This document shows positions 35,955 through 44,414 of a DNA stretch of 64,000 bases, in pieces. Both the position numbers and the translations under genes were made by a program. Origin of the DNA: JAAYUD01 sp041907665 (lineage in GTDB: Bacteria; Bacteroidota; Bacteroidia; Bacteroidales; Bacteroidaceae); NCBI GenBank assembly GCA_041907665.1, contig JAYRGW010000002.1, positions 106,154 through 170,153 of the forward strand. The letters are read 5' to 3'. The notes below the pieces were generated by a model that had not been told where the DNA came from, did no database searches, and was given only the letters and a program-made list of their open reading frames with translations. Position 1 is the first letter of the stretch. Each line of letters begins with the position of its first letter.

Positions 35955-36296
35955 ATGAAAAGATTCTTTTTTCTTAGTGCGCTGATGGTAGCACTCTGCC
36001 TTGGTGCAAATGCTCAATCTGTTAAAAATGCAGTTAAACAAGACGCTAAAGCTACAACTACTTGTGCTAAACAAAAAGCTGCTACAAAAACAACCGCATG
36101 CAAAGCAAAGGCTGCAGGCACTTGCGACAAAGCAAACTGCTGTAAAGACAAAGCTTGTCAAAAAGGAACAAAAGCATGTGATAAGGCTTGCAAAAAAGGA
36201 GCAAAAGCGTGTGATAAAGCCTGCAATAAAGGGACAAAAGCATGTAATAAAGCTTGCAATAAGGCAATGAAAAACGCTCCAAAAGTTAAGAAATAG
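35955..36296 (+). CDS. Small secreted Cys/Lys-rich repeat protein
   Basis: 113 residues, function unknown. Residues 1-21 (MKRFFFLSALMVALCLGANA) are a clear signal peptide. The mature chain is almost wholly Lys, Ala, Thr and Cys, with 12 cysteines, no tryptophan or proline-rich core, and three tandem 11-residue repeats of the form KGTKACDKACN (33-base DNA repeats at 36162-36260). Periplasmic or surface, very basic. A metal or thiol-redox role, or polyanion binding, is possible but unproven. It diverges from the two-component system and has its own promoter and terminator, so it is a real, discrete gene. Confidence 0.82.
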   Translation: MKRFFFLSALMVALCLGANAQSVKNAVKQDAKATTTCAKQKAATKTTACKAKAAGTCDKANCCKDKACQKGTKACDKACKKGAKACDKACNKGTKACNKACNKAMKNAPKVKK

Positions 36297-36318
36297 CTTT
36301 CGCATTTTACGTATAGAA

Positions 36319-36356
36319 AGAGCGTGGTTGGTGTAAATCAACTACGCTCTCTATTT
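36319..36356 (+). terminator. Terminator after the Cys/Lys-rich gene
   Basis: 12-bp stem with one wobble pair (36319-36330 with 36339-36350), loop GTGTAAAT, then a T-rich tail. Confidence 0.75.
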
Positions 36357-36543
36357 ATATATAACCTCATATATCTGTAAAAGTCACAACATCCTATTTA
36401 ATAAGGCTACATAAAACAATAACTATTCCTTATCGCCTTCTGTTTTATATATCCTTACTATAGTCAAAAGATACAATGACAACAACAAAAGTAAACGAGA
36501 CAACTTTCTCTAACTTCGAATTGCATATAACAATAAAACATTA

Positions 36544-36572
36544 TAACTTTGTATACACGATTTACATCGTGT
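36544..36572 (+). promoter_or_regulatory. -7 box plus leader hairpin for the TonB-domain gene
   Basis: TAACTTTG at 36544-36551, then ACACGAT/ATCGTGT hairpin (36555-36572) at the start of a roughly 90-base leader. The rest of 36357-36646 shows nothing else I can support. Confidence 0.5.
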
Positions 36573-36646
36573 GAAAAACTAAAAATTTGTATTGCATAAA
36601 TGACATCCATTTATCTTAACGCATAACAACACTTAACTATTAAATT

Positions 36647-37108
36647 ATGAAACGATTATTCATTTTTACTACAGCGCTATTGTTCTGTTCCTTGGTTTTC
36701 TCTCAAGAAAGCAAAACCTCTAGTCCTAAAACAGAAAGCACAATAATAATGGACACTGTCGGAGTTAAATTACCCGAATTCCCTAATGGAATAGACGCAC
36801 TTATTTCTTTTTTATCTACGAATTTACATTACCCAAAAGCAGCAGAAAAGTTAGGCATTGAAGCTAAAGTCATAGTAGGCTTTGTAGTTGATAAAGACGG
36901 CTCAATCTCAAATATAAAGGTTGAGAAATCTAAATTAAAAAATGGTTTGTTAAATAACCTCACAAAGAAAGCCAAAGCATGTACTCCTTTGTTCGAGGAA
37001 GAAGCAATGAGGGTAGTCAGCATCATGCCCAAATGGACTCCTGCCACAAAAGACGGAAAACCTGTGAGTGTACTATTTCATTTGCCTATATCATTTTTGC
37101 TAAGATAA
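36647..37108 (+). CDS. Secreted single TonB C-terminal domain protein
   Basis: 153 residues. Signal peptide MKRLFIFTTALLFCSLVFSQ, a short linker, then a TonB C-terminal fold: VKLPEFPNGIDALISFL, LHYPKAAEKLGIEAKVIVGF, VVDKDGSISNIKV, MPKWTPATKDGKPVSV. Classical TonB has an N-terminal membrane anchor and a proline-rich spacer; both are missing, so it cannot transmit energy from ExbB/ExbD in the usual way. Likely a periplasmic partner or competitor of TonB-dependent receptors. Own promoter and terminator; not in an operon. Confidence 0.85.
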   Translation: MKRLFIFTTALLFCSLVFSQESKTSSPKTESTIIMDTVGVKLPEFPNGIDALISFLSTNLHYPKAAEKLGIEAKVIVGFVVDKDGSISNIKVEKSKLKNGLLNNLTKKAKACTPLFEEEAMRVVSIMPKWTPATKDGKPVSVLFHLPISFLLR

Positions 37109-37148
37109 TTTGTTCCATTCGACAACCGATAAGGGACAAAAGCCTATA

Positions 37149-37195
37149 ATGTGTACGGAAGAAGTTTCAGATATATTCTTCTGTACACATTTATT
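37149..37195 (+). terminator. Terminator after the TonB-domain gene
   Basis: 15-bp stem with one wobble (37149-37163 with 37176-37190) and a T-rich tail. The remaining spacer to ychF holds only the ychF promoter; a 79-codon frame at 37110-37349 runs through this hairpin and is not supported. Confidence 0.7.
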
Positions 37196-37307
37196 TATGC
37201 ATATTCATAAATTGTCTATATCACTATCTCCCAATACTGATTTTAATCTTAACCATACTCAAAATAGGCTACACTTAACCGGCACAAACAAAATTTCACG
37301 GTTTTAT

Positions 37308-37339
37308 TTTGTTATTGCTCTCAGCTTGCAGTATCTTTG
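37308..37339 (+). promoter_or_regulatory. ychF promoter, TTTG-N20-TATCTTTG
   Basis: -33 TTTG at 37308-37311 and -7 TATCTTTG at 37332-37339, spacing 20: consensus architecture, with an 85-base leader. Confidence 0.65.
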
Positions 37340-37427
37340 CAGAATGTGAAGAAGTAAACGCCCTCTTTGGCGATACTTTGAACCTGATTATTTATCTACT
37401 TGATTATTAAGAAACAAATATAACATT

Positions 37428-38531
37428 ATGGCTTTACAATGTGGTATTGTCGGACTACCCAACGTGGGCAAATCTACCCTTTTCAACTGTTTGTCGAATG
37501 CTAAAGCTCAAGCAGCAAATTTCCCTTTTTGTACTATCGAACCGAATGTAGGTGTTATTACCGTTCCTGATGAGCGGCTCACCAAATTGGCAGAAATAGT
37601 TCATCCGGGCAGAATTGTACCGACAACGGTAGAAATTGTAGATATTGCAGGACTTATTAGAGGAGCAAGCAAGGGTGAAGGGCTCGGCAACAAATTTTTG
37701 GCAAATATTAGAGAGACAGACGCTATTATTCATGTCTTGCGCTGTTTCGACGACGGAAACATTACTCATGTCAATGGTTCCATTGATCCGGTACGTGATA
37801 AAGAAGAAGTAGATGCCGAACTTCAACTAAGAGATTTGGAAACGATAGAAAGTCGTATCAGTAAGGTAGAAAAATTGGCTCAAGTAGGCGGTGACAAAAA
37901 TGCCAAAATAACTTATGAGGTTCTATCAAAATACAAAGACGTACTCAATCAAGGAAAGTCGGCACGTACGGTATCTTTTGAATCAAAAGAAGAGCAAGCC
38001 GTTGCTCGCGACCTTTTTCTTCTGACAAACAAACCGATTATGTATGTTTGCAATGTGGATGACGCAAGCGTAGTGAAAGGGAACGATTATGTAGAAGCGG
38101 TAAAGAAAGTAGCAAAAGAAGAACACGCTGAAGTAATTGTCGTTGCGGCAAAGACAGAGGCTGATATTGCCGAATTGGAAACTTATGAAGACAGGCAACT
38201 ATTTTTACAAGAGCTCGGGCTGCAAGAGTCGGGCGTATCGCGGCTCATTAAGTCGGCATACAAACTACTCGACCTCGAAACATTTATTACTGCCGGTCCG
38301 ATGGAAGTAAAAGCATGGACTTATCATAAAGGATGGAAGGCTCCTCAATGTGCCGGTGTTATTCATACCGACTTTGAGAAAGGATTTATCCGAGCAGAAG
38401 TTATCAAATACGAAGACTATTTGAAATACGGTTCAGAAGCAGCGATTCGTGAAGCAGGGAAATTGAATATCGAAGGAAAAGATTATATCGTTCAAGACGG
38501 CGATATCATGCACTTCCGTTTCAATGTCTAA
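37428..38531 (+). CDS. ychF: Ribosome-associated ATPase YchF/EngD
   Basis: 367 residues, the usual length. P-loop GLPNVGKST (residues 8-16), switch DIAGLIRGASKGEGLGNKFL, a helical insertion, and the C-terminal TGS domain (KAWTYHKGWKAPQCAGVIHT). An Obg-family member that prefers ATP to GTP and binds ribosomes, with links to oxidative-stress control. lgt follows by 32 bases, so the two may share a transcript. Confidence 0.96.
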   Translation: MALQCGIVGLPNVGKSTLFNCLSNAKAQAANFPFCTIEPNVGVITVPDERLTKLAEIVHPGRIVPTTVEIVDIAGLIRGASKGEGLGNKFLANIRETDAIIHVLRCFDDGNITHVNGSIDPVRDKEEVDAELQLRDLETIESRISKVEKLAQVGGDKNAKITYEVLSKYKDVLNQGKSARTVSFESKEEQAVARDLFLLTNKPIMYVCNVDDASVVKGNDYVEAVKKVAKEEHAEVIVVAAKTEADIAELETYEDRQLFLQELGLQESGVSRLIKSAYKLLDLETFITAGPMEVKAWTYHKGWKAPQCAGVIHTDFEKGFIRAEVIKYEDYLKYGSEAAIREAGKLNIEGKDYIVQDGDIMHFRFNV

Positions 38532-38563
38532 ATAATTTCCAAATCAATCTAACATCAAGCATT

Positions 38564-39436
38564 ATGAATTATCTATTGTGCTACATCAATTGGAATCCGA
38601 ATCCGACGTTATTCAATCTATTCAGTATTCCTATCAGGTATTACGGTTTATTGTGGATCGTCGGAATTGCGTTGTCGTATGTTATTGTTCACAAACAATA
38701 TCACGATCGGAAATTAGACGAAAAGACTTTCGAGCCTTTGTTCTTCTATTGTTTCTTCGGTATTCTAATTGGCGCTCGTTTGGGTCATTGCTTTTTCTAT
38801 GAACCGGAGCGGTTTCTTACCAGCATGAGAGGTATTACGGAAATGATCCTTCCTATCGAAATATACCCCGGAGGGTGGAAATGGACCGGATACATGGGAT
38901 TGGCAAGCCACGGTGGCACCATTGGTTTGATAATAGCTTTATGGTTATATTGCCGAAAAACAAAAATGCACTACATGGATGTATTGGACATGATTGCAGT
39001 AGCAACTCCCATTTGTGCATGTTGCATTAGATTGGCCAATTTAATGAATTCTGAAATAGTAGGTAGAATAACAGATGTACCTTGGGCATTTGTATTCGAA
39101 CGTTTAGTGCACGATCCTTCTATCAGCAATCCGTTAGCTCCACGGCATCCCGCCCAATTATATGAAGCTATCGCATACTTTGTATTCTTCTTGATTATGA
39201 TGGTACTTTATCGGAAGTACAAAAACAATCTACACCGAGGATTCTATTTCGGTTTATGCTTGGCCCTCATCTTTACATTCCGTTTCTTTGTAGAATTTAT
39301 CAAAGAGGACCAAGTAGCTTTCGAGAATGGAATGTTCCTTAACATGGGACAGTTGCTCAGTATTCCTTTTGTACTGATAGGACTATACTTTATCTTCTTT
39401 TACGATAGAAAGAAAAAGGCTATCACTTCTAAGTAG
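38564..39436 (+). CDS. lgt: Prolipoprotein diacylglyceryl transferase
   Basis: 290 residues, seven membrane segments expected. Signature motifs: SIPIRYYGLLW, GARLGHCFFYEPE, MGLASHGGTIG and the lgt box IRLANLMNSEIVGRITDVPW. It transfers diacylglycerol from phosphatidylglycerol to the lipobox cysteine, the first step in maturing lipoproteins such as SusD, SusE-like, GH76 and PBP4-type proteins in this window. It converges on mutS with a shared terminator. Confidence 0.96.
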   Translation: MNYLLCYINWNPNPTLFNLFSIPIRYYGLLWIVGIALSYVIVHKQYHDRKLDEKTFEPLFFYCFFGILIGARLGHCFFYEPERFLTSMRGITEMILPIEIYPGGWKWTGYMGLASHGGTIGLIIALWLYCRKTKMHYMDVLDMIAVATPICACCIRLANLMNSEIVGRITDVPWAFVFERLVHDPSISNPLAPRHPAQLYEAIAYFVFFLIMMVLYRKYKNNLHRGFYFGLCLALIFTFRFFVEFIKEDQVAFENGMFLNMGQLLSIPFVLIGLYFIFFYDRKKKAITSK

Positions 39437-39465
39437 TTATTTGCTTAGTCTATAATAATAGAAAG

Positions 39466-39508
39466 GTAAAGGGAAAATGAGAAAATCATTTTCCCTTTAC
39501 TATTTTCT
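39466..39508. terminator. Bidirectional terminator between lgt and mutS
   Basis: Perfect 15-bp stem GTAAAGGGAAAATGA (39466-39480) with complement (39486-39500), loop GAAAA, T-rich on the plus side. The right arm is also the last codons of mutS. Confidence 0.85.
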
Positions 39509-42095
39509 TTATTTCATTTAGCTTATTGAGGGCTTCGATAGGAGTGAGGCTATCTATATTGAGATTAAGTATTTCGTCACGGATCTGGCAAAGTACAGGA
39601 TCTTCCAATTGGAAGAAGCTCAACTGCATTCCTTCGCGGTTATCGCCTAACTCTTTCATCGGCTTTGCAGAAATCCCCTGATTGCTCTTCTCAAGTTCAT
39701 GAAGAATATCATCAGCACGCTTCACAATACTTTTAGGCATTCCCGACATTCGAGCCACATGAATACCAAAAGAGTGTTCGCACCCACCACGCACTAACTT
39801 ACGAAGAAATATCACGCGATTGTCTACCTCTTTGACCGTTACATTATAGTTTCTTATTCGAGAAAAGCTTTTCTCCATCTCGTTTAACTCATGGTAGTGA
39901 GTTGCAAAGAGAGTTCTAGCCTTGGCACGCGTATTCTCGTGTATATACTCTACAATAGCCCATGCGATAGAGATACCGTCGTAAGTAGATGTCCCTCGTC
40001 CGAGTTCATCAAAAAGTACTAGACTATGAGAAGAAAGATTGTTCATAATATTGGCCGCTTCATTCATCTCGACCATAAAAGTAGATTCGCCTACCGAAAT
40101 ATTATCACTAGCTCCTACACGCGTGAATATCTTATCGACAAGCCCCACATGTGCACTGTCTGCCGGAACGAACGAACCTATCTGAGCCATCAGCGTAATG
40201 AGTGCGGTCTGACGAAGTAAAGCCGACTTACCAGCCATATTAGGACCGGTAATTATCAATATCTGCTGTGTTTCGCTATCAAGCATTACATCATTGGCTA
40301 TGTAACTCTCACCTACAGGCATTTGCCGCTCGATGACGGGATGACGACCTTGTTTGATATCCAGAATATCATCCTCGGCAATAACAGGACGAATATATCC
40401 ATTTTCTTGAGCTACCGTAGCAAACGACAACAAACAATCGAGCTGTGCTATCTGCACCGCATCGATTTGAATAGACGAAATATATTCTGTCATTGCCTGA
40501 ACCAACTCATTATACAATCGAGTCTCTATAACCAATATTTTGTCTTCGGCACCCAATATTTTCTCTTCGTATTCTTTCAACTCCTGAGTAATATAGCGTT
40601 CGGCATTAACGAGCGTCTGCTTACGAATCCATTCGGAAGGGACTTTATCCTTATGCATGTTCCGGACTTCGATATAGTATCCGAATACATTATTGTATGC
40701 CACTTTCAAACTTGGTATACCGGTACGCTCACTCTCGCGTTGTTGAATCTGTACCAAGTAATCTTTTCCAGAAGATGAAAGCTGCCTGAGTTCGTCCAAC
40801 TCGCTATCCACACCGTCTTTTATCACGCCGCCCTTATTGAGTAATAGGGGAGGGTCGTTGTTTATTTCTTTTTCGATCCGATCGCGTATGGTGATACAAG
40901 GATTCAATTGCTCTGCAATTCGATTCAATGTCGGTTCATCGGCATCGGCACAAGCATTCTTTATCGGTTCGATAGCCTGTAAAGCCACTTTGAGTTGCAC
41001 TATTTCGCGTGGCGAAACTCTACCTACAGCCACTTTCGATACAATACGTTCCAAGTCGCCTATTTGATGCAAATACTCATCGGTCAACTCTCTAAAGTCG
41101 GGATGCTTAAAAAAATACTCCACAACATCAAGTCGCCCATTGATAGGCAATTTATCTTTCAAAGGGAACACAATCCAGCGCTTTAGTAGACGAGCACCCA
41201 TCGGTGAGATAGTACGATCGATGACATCAAGCAAGCTCTTACCGCCTTCATTCATCGGATTAAGCAATTCGAGACTGCGAACGGTAAATTTGTCAAGACG
41301 TACGTACTTATCTTCTTCAATTCTCGAAAGAGCAATGATATGACCTATTTGAGTATGCTGAGTCATAATAAGGTACTCCAATACAGCACCCGAAGCGATA
41401 ATGCCATTATGCAAATGTTCTACCCCAAAGCCTTTCAAATTCTTTGTTTCAAAGTGCTTAAGCAATCTTTCGCGAGCAGCATTCTCGGTAAACACCCAAT
41501 CATCGAGTTCGTAAGTGAAGTATTTCGTTCCAAAACATTGCTGAAAGAACTCGCGCCGCCCACGCTCAAAGACCACTTCTTTAGGTGCAAAATTGTTAAG
41601 CAACTTGTCTACATAGTCATACGTCCCCTCGGCAGTAAGAAACTCTCCTGTCGAAATATCAAGAAAAGCGACACCGCACGCAGCTTTACCAAAGTGTACG
41701 GCTGCCAAGAAATTATTCTCTTTATAATTTAAGATATTACTATTGATAGAAACACCCGGTGTTACAAGCTCCGTGATACCCCGTTTCACCAATTTCTTAG
41801 CGAGTTTAGGGTCTTCCAACTGATCACAAATGGCAACTCTCTTACCCGATCTGATCAACTTAGGCAAATAAGTATCAAGGGCATGATAAGGAAATCCTGC
41901 CATTTCTATTGTCTTTCCTTTGCCATTGGCACGCTTAGTTAGCGTAATACCCAATATTTCCGAAGCAACAACAGCATCGGTAGAATAAGTTTCATAAAAG
42001 TCGCCACACCTAAAAAGCATTACCGCATCAGGATATTTCGCCTTCAACGACAAAAATTGCTTCATCATCGGTGTCATCTCTATATCAGTACTCAC
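39486..42095 (-). CDS. mutS: DNA mismatch repair protein MutS
   Basis: 869 residues from GTG at 42095 (VSTDIEMTPMMKQ). The in-frame ATG at 42158 lies upstream of the -7 box at 42132-42139 and cannot be used from it. Mismatch-binding FRCGDFYETYSTDA shows the F-x-E motif; the connector, lever and clamp follow; ATPase with ITGPNMAGKSALLRQ (Walker A), LVLFDELGRGTSTYDG (Walker B) and FATHYHELN. Recognises mismatches with MutL. Full length and intact, so no mutator lesion is visible. Confidence 0.96.
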   Translation of the reverse strand: MSTDIEMTPMMKQFLSLKAKYPDAVMLFRCGDFYETYSTDAVVASEILGITLTKRANGKGKTIEMAGFPYHALDTYLPKLIRSGKRVAICDQLEDPKLAKKLVKRGITELVTPGVSINSNILNYKENNFLAAVHFGKAACGVAFLDISTGEFLTAEGTYDYVDKLLNNFAPKEVVFERGRREFFQQCFGTKYFTYELDDWVFTENAARERLLKHFETKNLKGFGVEHLHNGIIASGAVLEYLIMTQHTQIGHIIALSRIEEDKYVRLDKFTVRSLELLNPMNEGGKSLLDVIDRTISPMGARLLKRWIVFPLKDKLPINGRLDVVEYFFKHPDFRELTDEYLHQIGDLERIVSKVAVGRVSPREIVQLKVALQAIEPIKNACADADEPTLNRIAEQLNPCITIRDRIEKEINNDPPLLLNKGGVIKDGVDSELDELRQLSSSGKDYLVQIQQRESERTGIPSLKVAYNNVFGYYIEVRNMHKDKVPSEWIRKQTLVNAERYITQELKEYEEKILGAEDKILVIETRLYNELVQAMTEYISSIQIDAVQIAQLDCLLSFATVAQENGYIRPVIAEDDILDIKQGRHPVIERQMPVGESYIANDVMLDSETQQILIITGPNMAGKSALLRQTALITLMAQIGSFVPADSAHVGLVDKIFTRVGASDNISVGESTFMVEMNEAANIMNNLSSHSLVLFDELGRGTSTYDGISIAWAIVEYIHENTRAKARTLFATHYHELNEMEKSFSRIRNYNVTVKEVDNRVIFLRKLVRGGCEHSFGIHVARMSGMPKSIVKRADDILHELEKSNQGISAKPMKELGDNREGMQLSFFQLEDPVLCQIRDEILNLNIDSLTPIEALNKLNEIKKIVKGK

Positions 42096-42131
42096 AGAAT
42101 TTCCCTCTATTTTAAAGTATCTTATTAATGG

Positions 42132-42139
42132 CAAAGTTA
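42132..42139 (-). promoter_or_regulatory. -7 box TAACTTTG for mutS
   Basis: Exact minus-strand TAnnTTTG match, 36 bases before the GTG at 42095; decides the mutS start. Confidence 0.6.
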
Positions 42140-42183
42140 AGAAAAAAATCGCATTCAAAATATCAAAATTAATTAGATTATGC

Positions 42184-42191
42184 TATATTTG
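42184..42191 (+). promoter_or_regulatory. -7 box TATATTTG for rubrerythrin
   Basis: Exact TAnnTTTG match divergent from the mutS promoter. The leader holds AGGAGG at 42262-42267, a strong Shine-Dalgarno sequence that is uncommon in this phylum. Confidence 0.6.
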
Positions 42192-42274
42192 TATTTTGAA
42201 AGCAGGTGTATAGGTTCTGCCTGTTTTCGGATTATTAGTTTCATGAACCACTAAATTAAACAGGAGGTTATTAA

Positions 42275-42853
42275 ATGGGAAAAAGTATCAAAGGAACTCA
42301 AACAGAAAAGAACTTGTTGACGTCTTTTGCAGGAGAGTCGCAAGCTCGCAATCGTTACACATTCTTTGCTAGTGCAGCAAAAAAAGAAGGATTTGAACAA
42401 ATAGCAGCTATATTTACCGAAACAGCAGACCAAGAAAAAGAACATGCCAAACGTATGTTTAAATTTCTGGAAGGCGGAAGCGTTGAAATAACAGCTTCAT
42501 ATCCGGCTGGAAAAATTGGATCGACTCTCGAAAACCTGCAAGCTGCAGCAGCTGGCGAACATGCAGAATGGTCTGTAGACTATCCTCATTTTGCGGATGT
42601 GGCAGAACAAGAAGGCTTTCTTGAAGTTGCTTTGATGTATCGCAATATCTGCGTTGCCGAAAAGGGACATGAAGAACGTTATCGTGCCTTTGTCAGCAAC
42701 ATTGAATCGGCTTCCGTATTCGCTAAAGAAGGCGAAACCGTTTGGCAATGTCGCAACTGCGGATTTATTTATGTAGGGAAAGAAGCTCCCGAAGTATGCC
42801 CCGCATGTCTACATCCGAAAGCATATTTCGAAGTTAAAAAGACAAACTTTTAA
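42275..42853 (+). CDS. Rubrerythrin
   Basis: 192 residues. The four-helix diiron domain carries the ligand sets FAGESQARNRYTFFA, TADQEKEHAKRMF and NICVAEKGHEERY; the C-terminal rubredoxin-like knuckle CRNCGFIYVGKEAPEVCPAC binds one Fe. Reduces hydrogen peroxide in anaerobes, cytoplasmic. The strong AGGAGG site just upstream suggests high expression. Own promoter and terminator, monocistronic. Confidence 0.96.
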   Translation: MGKSIKGTQTEKNLLTSFAGESQARNRYTFFASAAKKEGFEQIAAIFTETADQEKEHAKRMFKFLEGGSVEITASYPAGKIGSTLENLQAAAAGEHAEWSVDYPHFADVAEQEGFLEVALMYRNICVAEKGHEERYRAFVSNIESASVFAKEGETVWQCRNCGFIYVGKEAPEVCPACLHPKAYFEVKKTNF

Positions 42854-42880
42854 TTTTCAGTAATTAGTCTATTAATATTT

Positions 42881-42914
42881 GTGGGGACAGTGTAAGTGCT
42901 GTCTCCACTTTTTT
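42881..42914 (+). terminator. Rho-independent terminator after rubrerythrin
   Basis: 10-base arms GTGGGGACAG and CTGTCTCCAC with one wobble pair, 8-base loop, then six T. Confidence 0.9.
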
Positions 42915-43052
42915 ATACTTATTACAAAGACCTATATCTCTTTCCTGAAACACGCTTTATTATCCTATTAATTTGTTTGCCGACAATAAATTATTCATTA
43001 ACTTAGCGGCCAAATTAATATCAAAATGAAACTTATTTTGTAATCTAATGAT

Positions 43053-44414
43053 ATGAAACATCAAGTATTGATCATTGGTGGCGGTCCTGCCGGATATACT
43101 GCTGCCGAAGCTGCCGGAAAAGCCGGTTTAGATGTCGTTTTGTTCGAAAAACAAAGCTTGGGTGGTGTATGCCTTAACGAAGGTTGTATTCCTACAAAAA
43201 CGTTGCTCTATTCGGCAAAGACTTACAACAATGCACAGCATGCTTCGAAATATGCAGTAAACGTATCCGAAGTAAGCTACGACCTACCAAAAATAATTGC
43301 ACGCAAATCAAAAGTAGTACGCAAACTGGTTCTTGGAGTGAAATCTAAGCTTACAACCAACCATGTAACAATCGTTACAGGTGAAGCTCAAATTATTGAC
43401 AACCACTCCATACGTTGTAACGACGAACTATTCGAAGGAGAATACGTCATAATATGTACAGGGTCGGATACCTTTATTCCGCCTATTGATGGAGTTAAAG
43501 ATGTTGCATATTGGACTCACAAAGAAGCATTAGACAACAAAGAAGTTCCCACATCTCTTACCATCATAGGCGGAGGAGTCATCGGAATGGAGTTTGCGTC
43601 TTTCTTTAATAGCCTCGGAGTAAAAGTCACAATTGTCGAAATGCTCGACGAGATACTGGGAGGTATGGACAAAGAATTATCGGCCATGCTTCGAGCCGAC
43701 TATGCCAAACGCGGTATCGAATTCTTGCTAGGGACAAAAGTTGTAGGCATGAACCAAGACGAAGAAGGTATCCATGTGAAATGGGAAAAAGGGGAGGAGA
43801 GTGGCTGTGTTACGGCAGAAAAGTTATTGATGAGTGTTGGACGCCGCCCTGTAACCAAAGGTTTTGGATTGGAAAACCTGGAAATAAATAAGACCGAACG
43901 TGGCAGCATTATCGTAGATGATGAAATGCAAACATCCGTGCCCAATGTATACGTTTGTGGAGATCTGACAGGTGTCTCTATGTTGGCTCATACAGCGTCT
44001 CGCGAAGCCGAAGTTGCTGTTCATTCTATCTTGCACAAATTTGGTAAAACCAACGATACAGACAAGATGAGCTATCGTGCGATACCCGGGGTTGTTTATA
44101 CCAATCCGGAAATAGCAAGCGTGGGACAAACAGAAGAAAACCTGCAAAAGAACGGCATTCAATACGAAGCGATTAAAATACCAATGGCTTTCTCTGGCAG
44201 ATTTGTTGCCGAAAACGAAGGAGTCAATGGTGTATGCAAAATACTCTTAGCCCAAGATCAAACGATACTTGGAGCGCATATACTTGGCAACCCGGCTTCT
44301 GAAATCATCACACTCGCCAGCATGGCTATTGAACTAAATTTATCGGCCAAAGAGTGGCGCAAAATTATATTTCCACACCCATCGGTCAGCGAGATATTTA
44401 AAGAAGCACTATGA
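43053..44414 (+). CDS. lpdA: Dihydrolipoyl dehydrogenase
   Basis: 453 residues. FAD motif IIGGGPAGYTAAEAA (residues 6-20), redox-active disulfide GGVCLNEGCIPTKTL, NAD motif IIGGGVIGMEFASFF, and C-terminal FPHPSVSEIF with the catalytic His-Glu pair. It reoxidises lipoamide on E3-dependent complexes or the glycine cleavage H protein. No E1/E2 or gcv genes adjoin; its only operon partner is the PBP4-type gene, with which it overlaps by four bases. Confidence 0.94.
   Translation: MKHQVLIIGGGPAGYTAAEAAGKAGLDVVLFEKQSLGGVCLNEGCIPTKTLLYSAKTYNNAQHASKYAVNVSEVSYDLPKIIARKSKVVRKLVLGVKSKLTTNHVTIVTGEAQIIDNHSIRCNDELFEGEYVIICTGSDTFIPPIDGVKDVAYWTHKEALDNKEVPTSLTIIGGGVIGMEFASFFNSLGVKVTIVEMLDEILGGMDKELSAMLRADYAKRGIEFLLGTKVVGMNQDEEGIHVKWEKGEESGCVTAEKLLMSVGRRPVTKGFGLENLEINKTERGSIIVDDEMQTSVPNVYVCGDLTGVSMLAHTASREAEVAVHSILHKFGKTNDTDKMSYRAIPGVVYTNPEIASVGQTEENLQKNGIQYEAIKIPMAFSGRFVAENEGVNGVCKILLAQDQTILGAHILGNPASEIITLASMAIELNLSAKEWRKIIFPHPSVSEIFKEAL

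Noticed and set aside
37110..37349. A 79-codon plus-strand frame after the TonB-domain gene
   Set aside because: It spans the terminator hairpin and the ychF promoter and has no coding-like composition.
42096..42158. ATG start extending mutS by 21 codons
   Set aside because: It lies upstream of the mutS -7 box at 42132-42139; the downstream GTG aligns with the family's usual N-terminus.
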